Assembly: GCA_023426275.1 (NCBI GenBank)
Contig: JAFABC010000259.1
Coordinates: forward strand, 1-41,314
Reading direction: 5' to 3'
Source: Pseudomonadota bacterium
Lineage (GTDB): Bacteria; Desulfobacterota; Desulfovibrionia; Desulfovibrionales; Desulfovibrionaceae
DNA length: 41,314 bases
Below are positions 33,873-41,268 of this stretch, one piece after another (within the stretch, counting starts at the first letter, position 1; each line of letters starts with the position of its first letter). The notes under the pieces are model-generated. The model had not been told where the DNA came from. It was given only the letters and a program-made list of their open reading frames with translations, and made no database searches. A program made the position numbers and the translations under genes.

Positions 33873-34442
33873 ATGCAGCGAGTGACCGCCTTCATCGCCC
33901 TGGCCTGCGTCGTCGGCGTGTGGACAGGCGCGGCCCTCGCCCAGCAGTACACCAAGGGCACGACCTACATCGAACCCCGGGGCGGCGTCTACGGAACCAC
34001 CAATCCCAACGTCAACGTGGTCGGCACCTACGGCGGGGCGGCCGGCTACTACGTCGCCGACGGCGTGGCCCTGGAAGCCGAAGGCCTGGGCTACGCCGTG
34101 AACCAGCAGGAAAAACGGCTCACGCCCCTTGGCCAGCAGGCGAGCCGCAATGAAACCACCGCCGCCCTGGGCGTCGCGGCCATGGCCCGATGGAATTTCC
34201 TGCGCACGCACAAGGGCACCCTGTTCGTCGGTGCCGGCGGGGGCGGTGTGTTCGCTGAAAAGGCCCTGCCGTACAACGGGGAAAAAAACAGCGGCATGGG
34301 GCAGGCCGATCTCGGCGGCACCGTGGCCCTGAGCAAAACCGTCAGCCTGCGGGCCTCCGGCCGCTACCAGCATCTGGGCTCGTTTTCCGGTGACGGCTGC
34401 GACAGCCTGGGCGGCAACATCGGCCTGAAAATCAGCTTTTAG
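33873..34442 (+). CDS. Small outer-membrane beta-barrel protein
   Basis: A 189-residue exported protein. The signal peptide spans residues 1-23 (cleavage near ALA-QQ). The mature part alternates aromatic and small residues in strand-like segments (TTYIEPRGGVYG, AAGYYVADGVALEAEGLGYA, GTLFVGAGGGGVF, VSLRASGRYQHLG) and ends in Phe (GLKISF), the usual signature for barrel assembly. Size fits an 8-stranded barrel such as OmpW, OmpX or PagL types. The H in YQHLG recalls PagL, but its catalytic set is not clear, so no enzyme activity is assigned. AAGGAGG precedes the ATG. Its 3' end overlaps the antisense small selenoprotein candidate by 11 bases. Confidence 0.8.
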   Translation: MQRVTAFIALACVVGVWTGAALAQQYTKGTTYIEPRGGVYGTTNPNVNVVGTYGGAAGYYVADGVALEAEGLGYAVNQQEKRLTPLGQQASRNETTAALGVAAMARWNFLRTHKGTLFVGAGGGGVFAEKALPYNGEKNSGMGQADLGGTVALSKTVSLRASGRYQHLGSFSGDGCDSLGGNIGLKISF

Positions 34443-34629
34443 GCGGTGTCCCTCCCGGAGAATCGGGGGTGTCGGTCTTTTCGGGATCGGTTTCGCCGGA
34501 GCGAGGGCGGGGGTGCGGACCGCACCCCGAGTCGATGCCTCAGCCGCGCAGGCCGAGCTTGGGAAACACGAAGCGGACAACAAGGAACCAGGCGACAATG
34601 ACGCCGAGGAAAAGCAAGGTGTCGTTCAT
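34432..34629 (-). CDS. Candidate small membrane selenoprotein (in-frame UGA)
   Basis: The frame starts ATG at 34629 and encodes one hydrophobic helix (MNDTLLFLGVIVAWFLVV, residues 1-18) then RFVFPKLGLRG. A UGA follows at 34542-34540. Read as selenocysteine (U30), the frame continues 35 residues (GIDSGCGPHPRP, then a hydrophilic Asp/Pro/Thr-rich tail) to a TGA at 34432, 65 residues in all. C36 lies six residues after U30. A hairpin downstream of the UGA matches the bacterial SECIS layout. If UGA is a plain stop, the product is 29 residues ending at 34540. No good Shine-Dalgarno is seen; an in-frame ATG at 34641 is an alternative start. Function is unknown. A thiol/selenol redox role at the inner membrane would be a guess. 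Confidence 0.5.
34510..34542 (-). promoter_or_regulatory. SECIS-like hairpin after an in-frame UGA
   Basis: The span covers the UGA and its downstream hairpin. In the minus-strand RNA, GGGGUGCG pairs perfectly with CGCACCCC around a GUC loop, starting 11 bases after the UGA. Counting the U of UGA as 1, the loop G and U are at 23 and 24, the positions of the essential loop G and U in E. coli fdhF. Bases 12-13 (GG), 19-22 (GGUC) and 24-28 (GCACC) after the UGA are the same as in fdhF, as recalled from its coding sequence. The bulged U17 of fdhF is a G here. Confidence 0.5.
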
Positions 34630-34665
34630 GGTGTAAACCATGCCATGATCGCGGTCGTTCGTAAA

Positions 34666-34696
34666 GCCCGTCCGGGACCTTGCCGGGCGGGCCTTT
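34666..34696. terminator. Hairpin upstream of the sigma-54 regulator
   Basis: GCCCGTCCGG pairs with CCGGGCGGGC (one G-U) around a 7-base loop. AAA precedes and CTTTCTGTTTCTG follows on the plus strand. It may stop plus-strand readthrough from the outer-membrane protein gene. The gap 34443-34838 otherwise holds the selenoprotein candidate on the minus strand and the upstream region of the regulator. Confidence 0.55.
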
Positions 34697-34838
34697 CTGT
34701 TTCTGAGGCGCGGGCGGAAGGCGTCGTTGTGGTCCTTGCCTTGCTTCTACGGCCGTGCGATGCTGGCAATCACCTGTGAAACAAGAACAAGACGGCGGCG
34801 CGGCAGGACCGCCCGCCAGAGGACGCAACGAGGGCGGC

Positions 34839-36224
34839 GTGGAATTCGAGCGGTATCTTCGGGAAATCGTGGACACCATGAGCGAGGGGCTCATGCTGGT
34901 CGCGACCGACGGCAGCATCGCCATGGTCAACGAGGCCCTGGCCCGCATGACCGGCTTTACGCCCGGTGAGCTTGTCGGGCGCACCTGCCGCGTGCTCGAC
35001 TGCGACGGTTGCGAGCACGAGCGGGGGCGCGGCGCGGGCGCGTGGTGCCGGCTTTTTGCCGAAAAAACGACCCAGGCCAAACGCTGCACCATTCGGCGGC
35101 GCGACGGTGCCTCCCTGCCGGTGCTCAAGAAGCAGTCGCTGTTGCGCGACGCCTCGGGCGCGGCCCTTTTCGCCGTGGAAACGCTGACCGATCTGTCGGA
35201 ACTCGAAGGCCTCGACCGCAAGGTGGAGGCGCTTTCCCGGCTGCTGTGCGCCGAAGAGGGTTTTCACGGCATGGTGGGTGCTTCGGCGCCGCTGCGCCGG
35301 GTGTTCGACCTGATCGAGCGGGCCGCGGCCAGCGACGCCCCGGTGCTGCTCACGGGCGAATCGGGCACGGGCAAGGAGCTGGCCGCCAGGGCCATCCACG
35401 AGCTGGGCCGCCGGCGGGCCGGGCCGTTCGTGCAGCTCAATTGCGCCGCCCTGTCCGAAAGCCTGCTCGAAAGCGAGCTGTTCGGCCACGTCAAGGGCGC
35501 CTTCACCGGAGCCAGCCGGCATCGGCAGGGCCGGTTCGAGGCGGCGGACGGCGGCGATCTTTTTCTCGACGAGATCGGCGACTCCCCGTCGTCCATCCAG
35601 GTCAAGCTCCTGCGGGTGCTGGAGACCAAGGCCTTCGAGCGGGTGGGGGACAACCGTTCCGTCAACGTCGACGTCCGCGTGGTGGCCGCCACCAACCGCA
35701 ATCTGGCCAGACTCGTGGCCGAGGGGCGTTTTCGCGAGGATCTTTTTTTCCGCATCAACGTCATCCCCATCCACCTGCCGCCCTTGCGGGAGCGCCTGGA
35801 CGACCTGCCCGGGCTGGCCGAGTCCTTTTTGCGTCGTCTGGCCGCCCCGGTCGGCCGGCCGGTGCCGGCCATCGCCCCGGAAGCCATGCGGCTGCTGGCG
35901 GCGCATGACTGGCCGGGCAATGTGCGGGAGCTTAAAAGCGCCCTGGAGTATGCCTTCGTGGTCACGGACCATGGCCCCATCGAGCCCCGGCATCTGCCGC
36001 CCACGCTGGTAGCCGGCGCGGCCGCTCCGTTTTGCCGGCCCGAGACGATTTTCCGGGATACGGCCATGCGCGGCGGCGACGAACGCGAACGGCTGGTCGA
36101 GGCCTTGCGGCGGTGCGGCGGAAATCGGTCCGCTGCGGCGCGGCTGCTCGGCGTCAGTCGGGGCACGGTTCTCAATCGGATGCGCAAATACGGAGTGGAT
36201 TCCAAGCATGTTCTGGCGTTTTAA
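34839..36224 (+). CDS. Sigma-54-dependent activator with Cys-cluster PAS domain
   Basis: A 461-residue enhancer-binding protein. The N-terminal PAS domain (about 4-118) carries C50, C55, C58, C70 and C83 (TCRVLDCDGCEH, then AWCRLF and KRCTIRR), which looks like a metal or redox site. The AAA+ domain has Walker A GESGTGKE (173-180), the sigma-54 contact motif GAFTGA (220-225), Walker B LFLDEIGD and NVRELKSALE. A Fis-type helix-turn-helix ends the protein (GGNRSAAARLLGVSRGTVLN). The start is uncertain: GTG 34839 has GAGG five bases upstream and begins right before the PAS domain; GTG 34776 or 34755 are in frame. The gene overlaps the next one by 17 bases. Target genes are unknown. Confidence 0.88.
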   Translation: MEFERYLREIVDTMSEGLMLVATDGSIAMVNEALARMTGFTPGELVGRTCRVLDCDGCEHERGRGAGAWCRLFAEKTTQAKRCTIRRRDGASLPVLKKQSLLRDASGAALFAVETLTDLSELEGLDRKVEALSRLLCAEEGFHGMVGASAPLRRVFDLIERAAASDAPVLLTGESGTGKELAARAIHELGRRRAGPFVQLNCAALSESLLESELFGHVKGAFTGASRHRQGRFEAADGGDLFLDEIGDSPSSIQVKLLRVLETKAFERVGDNRSVNVDVRVVAATNRNLARLVAEGRFREDLFFRINVIPIHLPPLRERLDDLPGLAESFLRRLAAPVGRPVPAIAPEAMRLLAAHDWPGNVRELKSALEYAFVVTDHGPIEPRHLPPTLVAGAAAPFCRPETIFRDTAMRGGDERERLVEALRRCGGNRSAAARLLGVSRGTVLNRMRKYGVDSKHVLAF

Positions 36225-37014
36225 GCCATCGGTCCTGCTTGTCGCGGCGGTGTTGTGCTGCTGGACGGGGTTTGTCCGGCCGGTTCCGGCCCTGGCCGGC
36301 GCGCCGGTGCTGGCCGCCAGCGTGGTGGCCAGGTTCCCGCACGATCCCGCCGCCTTCACCCAGGGCCTGCTGTTTCACGACGGCGTGTTTTACGAAAGCA
36401 CGGGACTCTACGGACAGTCCTCCCTGCGCCGGGTCGATCCGGCCACGGGCCGGGTGCTGGCCAGCCGCAAACTGCCCACGACGCTTTTTGCCGAGGGGCT
36501 GGCCCTGACAGGTGGCCGGCTCTACCAGCTGACCTGGCGCGAGGGCAAAGTCCTGCTGGCCGATCCGGTCACGCTGCGCCGGCAGGGCGAGCTGCCGCTT
36601 GGCACCGAGGGCTGGGGCGCATGCGCTTTTGACGGCGCGGTGGTGGTCAGCGACGGCAGTGACACGCTGACGTTCTACGACCCCAGGGACTGGCGGGTGC
36701 GGCGGCGCATCACCGTTTCCGACGATGGCGCGCCCGTGGACTTGCTCAACGAGCTGGAAACCGTGGGCGGGCTGATCTGGGCCAATGTCTGGCGACAGCC
36801 GCGCATCGCGGTGATCGATCCGGCTTCCGGCCGCGTGGTCGCCTGGGTGGATTGTACGGCCTTTGCCCGCAACCAGACGGCGGCCAGTCTCGACAACGTG
36901 TTAAACGGCATCGCCTTCGATCCGGCCACGGGCCGCATCTGGGTGACGGGCAAGTGCTGGCCCGTGCTGTACGAAATCAAGGTCCCTGGCCTTGTGCCGG
37001 GAATGTCCCGCTGA
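36208..37014 (+). CDS. Glutaminyl-peptide cyclotransferase (plant/bacterial type)
   Basis: A 268-residue protein with a signal peptide (about 1-30, ending PALAGA), hence periplasmic or membrane-anchored. The five-bladed propeller family signatures are present: FPHDPAAFTQGL (43-54), YESTGLYGQSSL (62-73, with the likely catalytic E63), FAEGLALT, TEGWG (133-137) and LNELETVGG. Such enzymes cyclise N-terminal Gln to pyroglutamate. The start overlaps the end of the sigma-54 regulator, so they are co-transcribed. The gene is closed by a repeat-type terminator at 37025. Confidence 0.9.
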   Translation: MFWRFKPSVLLVAAVLCCWTGFVRPVPALAGAPVLAASVVARFPHDPAAFTQGLLFHDGVFYESTGLYGQSSLRRVDPATGRVLASRKLPTTLFAEGLALTGGRLYQLTWREGKVLLADPVTLRRQGELPLGTEGWGACAFDGAVVVSDGSDTLTFYDPRDWRVRRRITVSDDGAPVDLLNELETVGGLIWANVWRQPRIAVIDPASGRVVAWVDCTAFARNQTAASLDNVLNGIAFDPATGRIWVTGKCWPVLYEIKVPGLVPGMSR

Positions 37015-37024
37015 AGGCGGTGGA

Positions 37025-37084
37025 CTCCGGCGGCCGGGGGCATGATGCCCCCCGGTCCCCCTCCTGGCCGCCGGAGGCGTTTTT
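37025..37084 (+). repeat. GC-rich palindromic repeat acting as a terminator, copy 2
   Basis: Outer arms CTCCGGCGGCC (37025-37035) and GGCCGCCGGAG (37066-37076) enclose the same GGGGGCATGATGCCCCCC palindrome and GGTCCCCCTC seen at 45-91 and 41269-41314. The right arm continues GCGTTTTT, so the whole has the form of an intrinsic terminator for the glutaminyl cyclase gene. This is the only copy in the window seen with both outer arms and the CATGATG core. Confidence 0.85.
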
Positions 37085-37115
37085 CATTTGCCCAAGTCAG
37101 ACCGGAAGTGACGGT

Positions 37116-37355
37116 ATGAAGCAGAAGTGCAAGATGTGTCGGTATTGGAAGGGGCCTATCCCGGCCGAGGATCGGTATTGTCCGCCCGAGGAGATGCTTT
37201 CCGGCGAGTGGGGCTATTGCAAGCGCCATGCGCCGGCTCCGGCCACGGCTCCGGTGGAGCAGGCCCGGGGCAAGACCTACGTGGCCGTGTGGCCGGAAAC
37301 GCAGGCCGAGGACCTGTGCGGCGATTTCGTGCTCATCCCCCTGCACCGGGAATAG
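37116..37355 (+). CDS. Cysteine-rich 79-residue protein
   Basis: A small soluble protein of unknown function. Cysteines at 5, 8, 22, 35 and 68 occur as KCKMCRYWKG, RYCPPEE, GYCKRHAP and LCGDF. The first four could form a zinc or iron-sulfur site; aromatic residues follow them (CRYW, GEWGYC). No signal peptide. GGAAG lies 6 bases before the ATG. It lies between two hairpin-repeat elements, so it may be expressed alone. Codon use is like its neighbours and the frame ends cleanly before a terminator-like element, which supports a real gene. Confidence 0.72.
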   Translation: MKQKCKMCRYWKGPIPAEDRYCPPEEMLSGEWGYCKRHAPAPATAPVEQARGKTYVAVWPETQAEDLCGDFVLIPLHRE

Positions 37356-37357
37356 GA

Positions 37358-37431
37358 CTCCGGTCCCGCCCCTCCTTATGGGAGGGTCCGGGAGGGACCG
37401 TGTCCCTCCCGGCCGCCGGAGGCATTCTTTT
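37358..37431. repeat. Related repeat/terminator element between convergent genes, copy 3
   Basis: The left CTCCGG (37358-37363) and the right GGCCGCCGGAGGC match the arms of the 37025 element, but the interior differs. It holds two hairpins, CCCTCC/GGAGGG and a perfect 11-base-pair CCGGGAGGGAC/GTCCCTCCCGG with a CGT loop. ATTCTTTT follows on the plus strand. It lies between the Cys-rich gene and lgt, which converge, so it can serve both. Confidence 0.75.
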
Positions 37432-37454
37432 CAGCTTTCCCGTATATTCGGCGT

Positions 37455-38249
37455 TTATGCCGGGCGCGAATGCACCGGGCGCAGCCACAGCAGCCAGACG
37501 CCCAGGGCCAGGACCGGAATGCTGAGCAACTGGCCCATGGTCAACCAGCCAAAGGCCAGATAGCCGAGCTGCGGATCGGGCACGCGCACGAATTCCACGG
37601 CAAAGCGGAAGATGGCGTACCACAGGCAAAAAACGCCCGAGACCGCGCCGGACTTGCGTTTTCTGGCCGAGTAGAGCCACACGATCAAAAAGAGGGCCGC
37701 TCCCTCCAGTCCGGCTTCGTAGAGCTGGGAGGGGTGGCGGGGCAGCCCGCCCGCCCGGGGATCGGGGAAGATCATGGCCCAGGGCACGTCACCCACCTTG
37801 CCCCACAATTCGCCGTTGATGAAATTGCCGATGCGCCCGGCCAGGATGCCGAGCGGCACGAGCGGCACCATGAAATCGGCGATGCCCCAAAAGCCCTTGC
37901 CGGTTTTTTTGCCCAGCCACCACGTGACCACGGCCATGCCGAGCACGCCGCCGTGGAACGACATGCCGCCCTGCCAGACCTTGAAAAAGGAGAGCGGGTC
38001 GGCCAGCAGGCCGGGCAGATCATAAAACAGTTCGTAGCCGACCCGGCCGCCGACGACCACGCCGAGCACGGAATAGGTGATGAGGTCGTCGACCTGCACA
38101 GGTGTCCAGCCGGAATCGGGCCGGCTGGCCCGGTAACGGCCGAGCCCCCAGGCGCAGCAGAAGCCGACGAGGTACATCAGGCCGTACCAGCGCACGTGCA
38201 AGGGACCAAGGCTGACGGCGATCGGATCGAAGTGGGGATAGGCGAGCAT
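37455..38249 (-). CDS. lgt: Prolipoprotein diacylglyceryl transferase
   Basis: A 264-residue inner-membrane enzyme with about seven helices. It moves diacylglycerol from phosphatidylglycerol to the lipobox cysteine of prolipoproteins. Conserved parts are GGRVGYELFYD (67-77), GMSFHGGVLG with H99, the Lgt signature GRIGNFINGELWG (138-150, R139, N142, N145, E147) and RHPSQLYEA. The ATG at 38249 gives normal family length; the Shine-Dalgarno is weak (GGGAC). It lies 74 bases after the receiver-TPR gene on the same strand. Confidence 0.95.
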   Translation of the reverse strand: MLAYPHFDPIAVSLGPLHVRWYGLMYLVGFCCAWGLGRYRASRPDSGWTPVQVDDLITYSVLGVVVGGRVGYELFYDLPGLLADPLSFFKVWQGGMSFHGGVLGMAVVTWWLGKKTGKGFWGIADFMVPLVPLGILAGRIGNFINGELWGKVGDVPWAMIFPDPRAGGLPRHPSQLYEAGLEGAALFLIVWLYSARKRKSGAVSGVFCLWYAIFRFAVEFVRVPDPQLGYLAFGWLTMGQLLSIPVLALGVWLLWLRPVHSRPA

Positions 38250-38323
38250 GGAATGGGCTGTCCCGGCGCGGCGGCGCCTCGGCCGCCTGGACGCCTGGTT
38301 TGACGCGGCGAAGCGGGCCGGGA

Positions 38324-39667
38324 TCAGCGTCCCTGGCCAAGCTCCTCCAGCAGGGTTTTGGCTTTGGCGTAGTCCGGATTGAGTTCCAGGGCTTTTTTCA
38401 GGTATTCGACCGCCATGTCCCGCTTGCCGTAGCGGCGGAAAACCGTGGCGATGTTGTAGCAGACGGCCTCGCCCGAGCGCCACAGGTCCGGATTGAGGGT
38501 CAGGGCCCGGTCCAGGAACTGGTAGGCCTCGATGTACTGGCGGCCCTCGGTGAAGGCCATGGAGATGTTGTAGAACAGCCCGCCGTCGTCGGGGGTGATC
38601 TTGAGCGCCTTGCGGTATTCCGTGATGGCGTCCTGCCACTTGCCCTGGCGGCGCAGCATCAGGCCCAGGCGGTTGAAGGTCTCTATGTCCGAGCGGTCGA
38701 GCATGTTCTTGCGGGTGTTGAGGGCCTGGCGCAGATATTGCTCGGAGAGCTCCGGGGCGCTGTCCATACAGCGGGCGGCGATGGACTGGGTGACCCGGCT
38801 GACCGCATCCAGGGCCTCCTTGGTGGCGATGCGCACGGCCTGATCGAAGGCGGCCTTGGCCTTGTCGGTGTCGCCCAGGCGGATGTAGCCCGTGCCGATG
38901 TCCACCTTGCGGTCCACGTTGAGCGGCGAGAGCTTATCCAGCCGTTCCAGGAACTTGAGCTCCTCGGTGGTGTTGCCTTCCTCGTGGTGCAGGGCGGCGA
39001 TTTTCTTCAGCGGGTCCAGAAAGAGCTTGGCCCCTTTTTCGGCCTGGGTGTAGGCGCGCAAGGCCTCGTCGCGCTTGCCCATGGCGCGCAGGGCGTCGCC
39101 CATGAGCAGCAGGCCCGACGGGCTGTTGGACTTGATGTCGAGCACCTGCTTGGCGGTTTTGGCCGCTTCGAGCGGGTTGCCCATGTCCAGGTATTTCCGC
39201 CCGTTATCCATGAGCTCGCCGATCTGGCCACGCGGTTTCACCGTGAAGGCGATCTTTTCGATGAGCGTGTCGGGCGAGATCGGCTTGGTGATGATGTTGT
39301 CCGCTCCCAGTTCGTGGAGCAGCACCAGCTTGTCGCGTTCGACCTCGGTGGTCAGCACGACAAGATACATTTCATTGCTGTAGTCGGTCTTTAGGTAGCG
39401 AATGAGATCGGACGTGTTGCGCCCATTGAGTTCGCGCTCTATGAAAAGCAGGACTTTGTTGTTCTTGGCGCGAAGCTGCTTTATTTCCTTGTGCAGATTT
39501 TCGATAGTGAAGGCGTTGTAGACGCACTCATCCTTGATGGTCAGATGGCGCAGCAGGGTGCTGCGCAGATTCTTGTTGAAGACCACATCGTTGCTGACGA
39601 TGAGAAAGACGCCGTTTTGCAGGGCCACGAATTCCCGGACGTCGTCGTCATATTGCTTGTTTTTCAT
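38324..39667 (-). CDS. Receiver-like domain fused to TPR repeats
   Basis: A 447-residue cytoplasmic protein. Residues about 18-140 fold like a response-regulator receiver: T106 (VVLTTE) and K128 (IITKPIS) are conserved, but E77 (LLFIEREL) stands where the phosphorylated Asp is expected, so it may be phosphorylation-independent. The rest (about 150-440) consists of about seven TPR units, such as SGLLLMGDALRAMGKRDEAL, ETFNRLGLMLRRQGKWQDAI and YNIATVFRRYGKRDMAVEYL. TPRs bind partner proteins. CAGGA lies before the ATG. It lies between panB and lgt on the minus strand. Function is unknown; a scaffold in a signalling pathway is likely (inference). Confidence 0.85.
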   Translation of the reverse strand: MKNKQYDDDVREFVALQNGVFLIVSNDVVFNKNLRSTLLRHLTIKDECVYNAFTIENLHKEIKQLRAKNNKVLLFIERELNGRNTSDLIRYLKTDYSNEMYLVVLTTEVERDKLVLLHELGADNIITKPISPDTLIEKIAFTVKPRGQIGELMDNGRKYLDMGNPLEAAKTAKQVLDIKSNSPSGLLLMGDALRAMGKRDEALRAYTQAEKGAKLFLDPLKKIAALHHEEGNTTEELKFLERLDKLSPLNVDRKVDIGTGYIRLGDTDKAKAAFDQAVRIATKEALDAVSRVTQSIAARCMDSAPELSEQYLRQALNTRKNMLDRSDIETFNRLGLMLRRQGKWQDAITEYRKALKITPDDGGLFYNISMAFTEGRQYIEAYQFLDRALTLNPDLWRSGEAVCYNIATVFRRYGKRDMAVEYLKKALELNPDYAKAKTLLEELGQGR

Positions 39668-39715
39668 GTCCTGCTACTGCTTGTGCAAGAAAAATTCGGC
39701 GGGACAACGACCGGC

Positions 39716-40603
39716 TCAGTGCCCGCCGGATTTCTTCATCGCGTCGCCGGCCGGCGCGTCGTCGGAGGAAATCAGGGAAACAAAGGCGGCGTAGGCTTCG
39801 GGGTCCATGGAAAAAACATGCTCCGGTCCCGGAAAGTCGCTGTTTCTAACCGCATCGGCCCACTGCGTCAACGCATCGACGGCCTGCCGGCCAAGGGTGG
39901 CATACTGCTTGACGAACTTCGGCCGGAAGCGGTCGTAAAGCCCGAGCACATCGTGAAAAACGAGCACCTGGCCGTCGCAGTCCGGGCCGGCGCCGATGCC
40001 GATGGTCGGGATGGGAACATGGGCCGTGACCACGGCCGCCACCTTGGCCGGGATGCATTCGAGCACCACGGCGAAACAGCCGGCCTCGGCCAGGGCCCGG
40101 GCGTCGGCCAGAAGCATGGCCGCGGCTTCCGCCGTCTTGGATTGGACCTTGAATCCGCCCATGGCCGCCACATGCTGCGGCGTGAGCCCCACATGGCCGA
40201 TGACCGGAATGCCGGCGGCCACGATGGCCCGTACCTGCGGCAGCACCTCGCGCCCGCCTTCGAGTTTGACCGCGCCGGCCCGGCCTTCCTTGAGGAACCG
40301 GCCGGCATTGGCCACGGCCTCGGGCACCGAGACCTGGTAGGACAGAAAGGGCATGTCCGCCACGACGAGGGCGTTTTCAGCCCCGCGCGAGACGGCCCGG
40401 GTGTGGTGGAGCATCTCCTCCATGGTCACGGACAGGGTGTCCTCGTGTCCAAGCACCACCATGGCCAGGGAATCCCCCACCAGCAGCATGTCCATGCCAG
40501 CGGCCTCGGCCAGACGCGCGCCCGCGTAATCATAGGCCGTCAGCATGGCCAGTTTGCGCGTGCCCTTGGCGGCGAGCACCGTCGGGGCGGTCATTTTCGA
40601 CAT
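39716..40603 (-). CDS. panB: 3-methyl-2-oxobutanoate hydroxymethyltransferase
   Basis: A 295-residue enzyme for the first committed step of pantothenate (CoA) synthesis, adding a methylene group from 5,10-methylene-THF to alpha-ketoisovalerate. Signatures are MLTAYDYAGARLAEAAG, LVGDSLAMVVLGHEDTL, GAVKLEGG, GHVGLTPQHV, ECIP and PTIGIGAGPDCDGQVLVFHD. AAGGAG precedes the ATG. It is divergent from trmH across 57 bases and 48 bases upstream of the receiver-TPR gene. No panC or panD is next to it. Confidence 0.96.
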   Translation of the reverse strand: MSKMTAPTVLAAKGTRKLAMLTAYDYAGARLAEAAGMDMLLVGDSLAMVVLGHEDTLSVTMEEMLHHTRAVSRGAENALVVADMPFLSYQVSVPEAVANAGRFLKEGRAGAVKLEGGREVLPQVRAIVAAGIPVIGHVGLTPQHVAAMGGFKVQSKTAEAAAMLLADARALAEAGCFAVVLECIPAKVAAVVTAHVPIPTIGIGAGPDCDGQVLVFHDVLGLYDRFRPKFVKQYATLGRQAVDALTQWADAVRNSDFPGPEHVFSMDPEAYAAFVSLISSDDAPAGDAMKKSGGH

Positions 40604-40660
40604 TGTAGCGAACTCCTTCCCGCTTGCGTCAAAACGGTCTTTGGCCTATGTGCCTCGGCC

Positions 40661-41251
40661 ATGCGCATCTGCATCACCGAACGCCGACTTGCACGCATCC
40701 GGGAGGTCCTGTCCAGACGGCAGACCGATTTGACCCTGGTCATAAACAACATCCACGATCCACACAACGTTTCGGCCATATTACGAAGTTGCGACGCCTT
40801 CGGCATTCACCGCGTCCATCTTCTCTATACCGACACGGCGTTCCCGTCCCTGGGGAAAAAATCTTCGGGTTCGGCCAAGAAGTGGGTCGAGACCGTACGG
40901 CATCCCGATGCGGCGTCCATGGCCGCGACATTGAAGGGGCAGGGCTACGCCCTGGTGGCCACCAGCTTTTCCGAAACCGCCCGGCCGCTGCCGGAGTGGG
41001 ATCTGACCGGCAAGGTCGCCATCATTCTGGGCAACGAGCACCGGGGCGTGGATGAGGACTTGGCACCATACGTTGACGGAGCGCTTTATATTCCCATGCA
41101 GGGCATGGTGCAAAGCCTCAATGTATCCGTGGCCGCCGCGATCATCCTCTACGAAGGTTTCCGCCAGCGCCAGGCCGCCGGCTGCTACGACACCCCCAGC
41201 CTGCCCGCCGACGAATTCGATCGCCTGACCACCCTGTGGGCGCAGAAATAA
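40661..41251 (+). CDS. TrmH-family tRNA/rRNA 2'-O-methyltransferase (SpoU)
   Basis: A 196-residue SPOUT methyltransferase. Motif 1 is NNIHDPHNVSAILRSCDAFG (29-48, N36 and R42), motif 2 is IILGNEHRGV (121-130) and motif 3 is IPMQGMVQSLNVSVAAAI (144-161). This small form lacks the N-terminal RNA-binding domain of RlmB and best fits tRNA Gm18 methyltransferase TrmH. The exact target is inferred. The ATG at 40661 has a poor Shine-Dalgarno but fits family length. The end is followed by a repeat element. Confidence 0.92.
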   Translation: MRICITERRLARIREVLSRRQTDLTLVINNIHDPHNVSAILRSCDAFGIHRVHLLYTDTAFPSLGKKSSGSAKKWVETVRHPDAASMAATLKGQGYALVATSFSETARPLPEWDLTGKVAIILGNEHRGVDEDLAPYVDGALYIPMQGMVQSLNVSVAAAIILYEGFRQRQAAGCYDTPSLPADEFDRLTTLWAQK

Positions 41252-41268
41252 AAGAAAGACCGAAAGCG

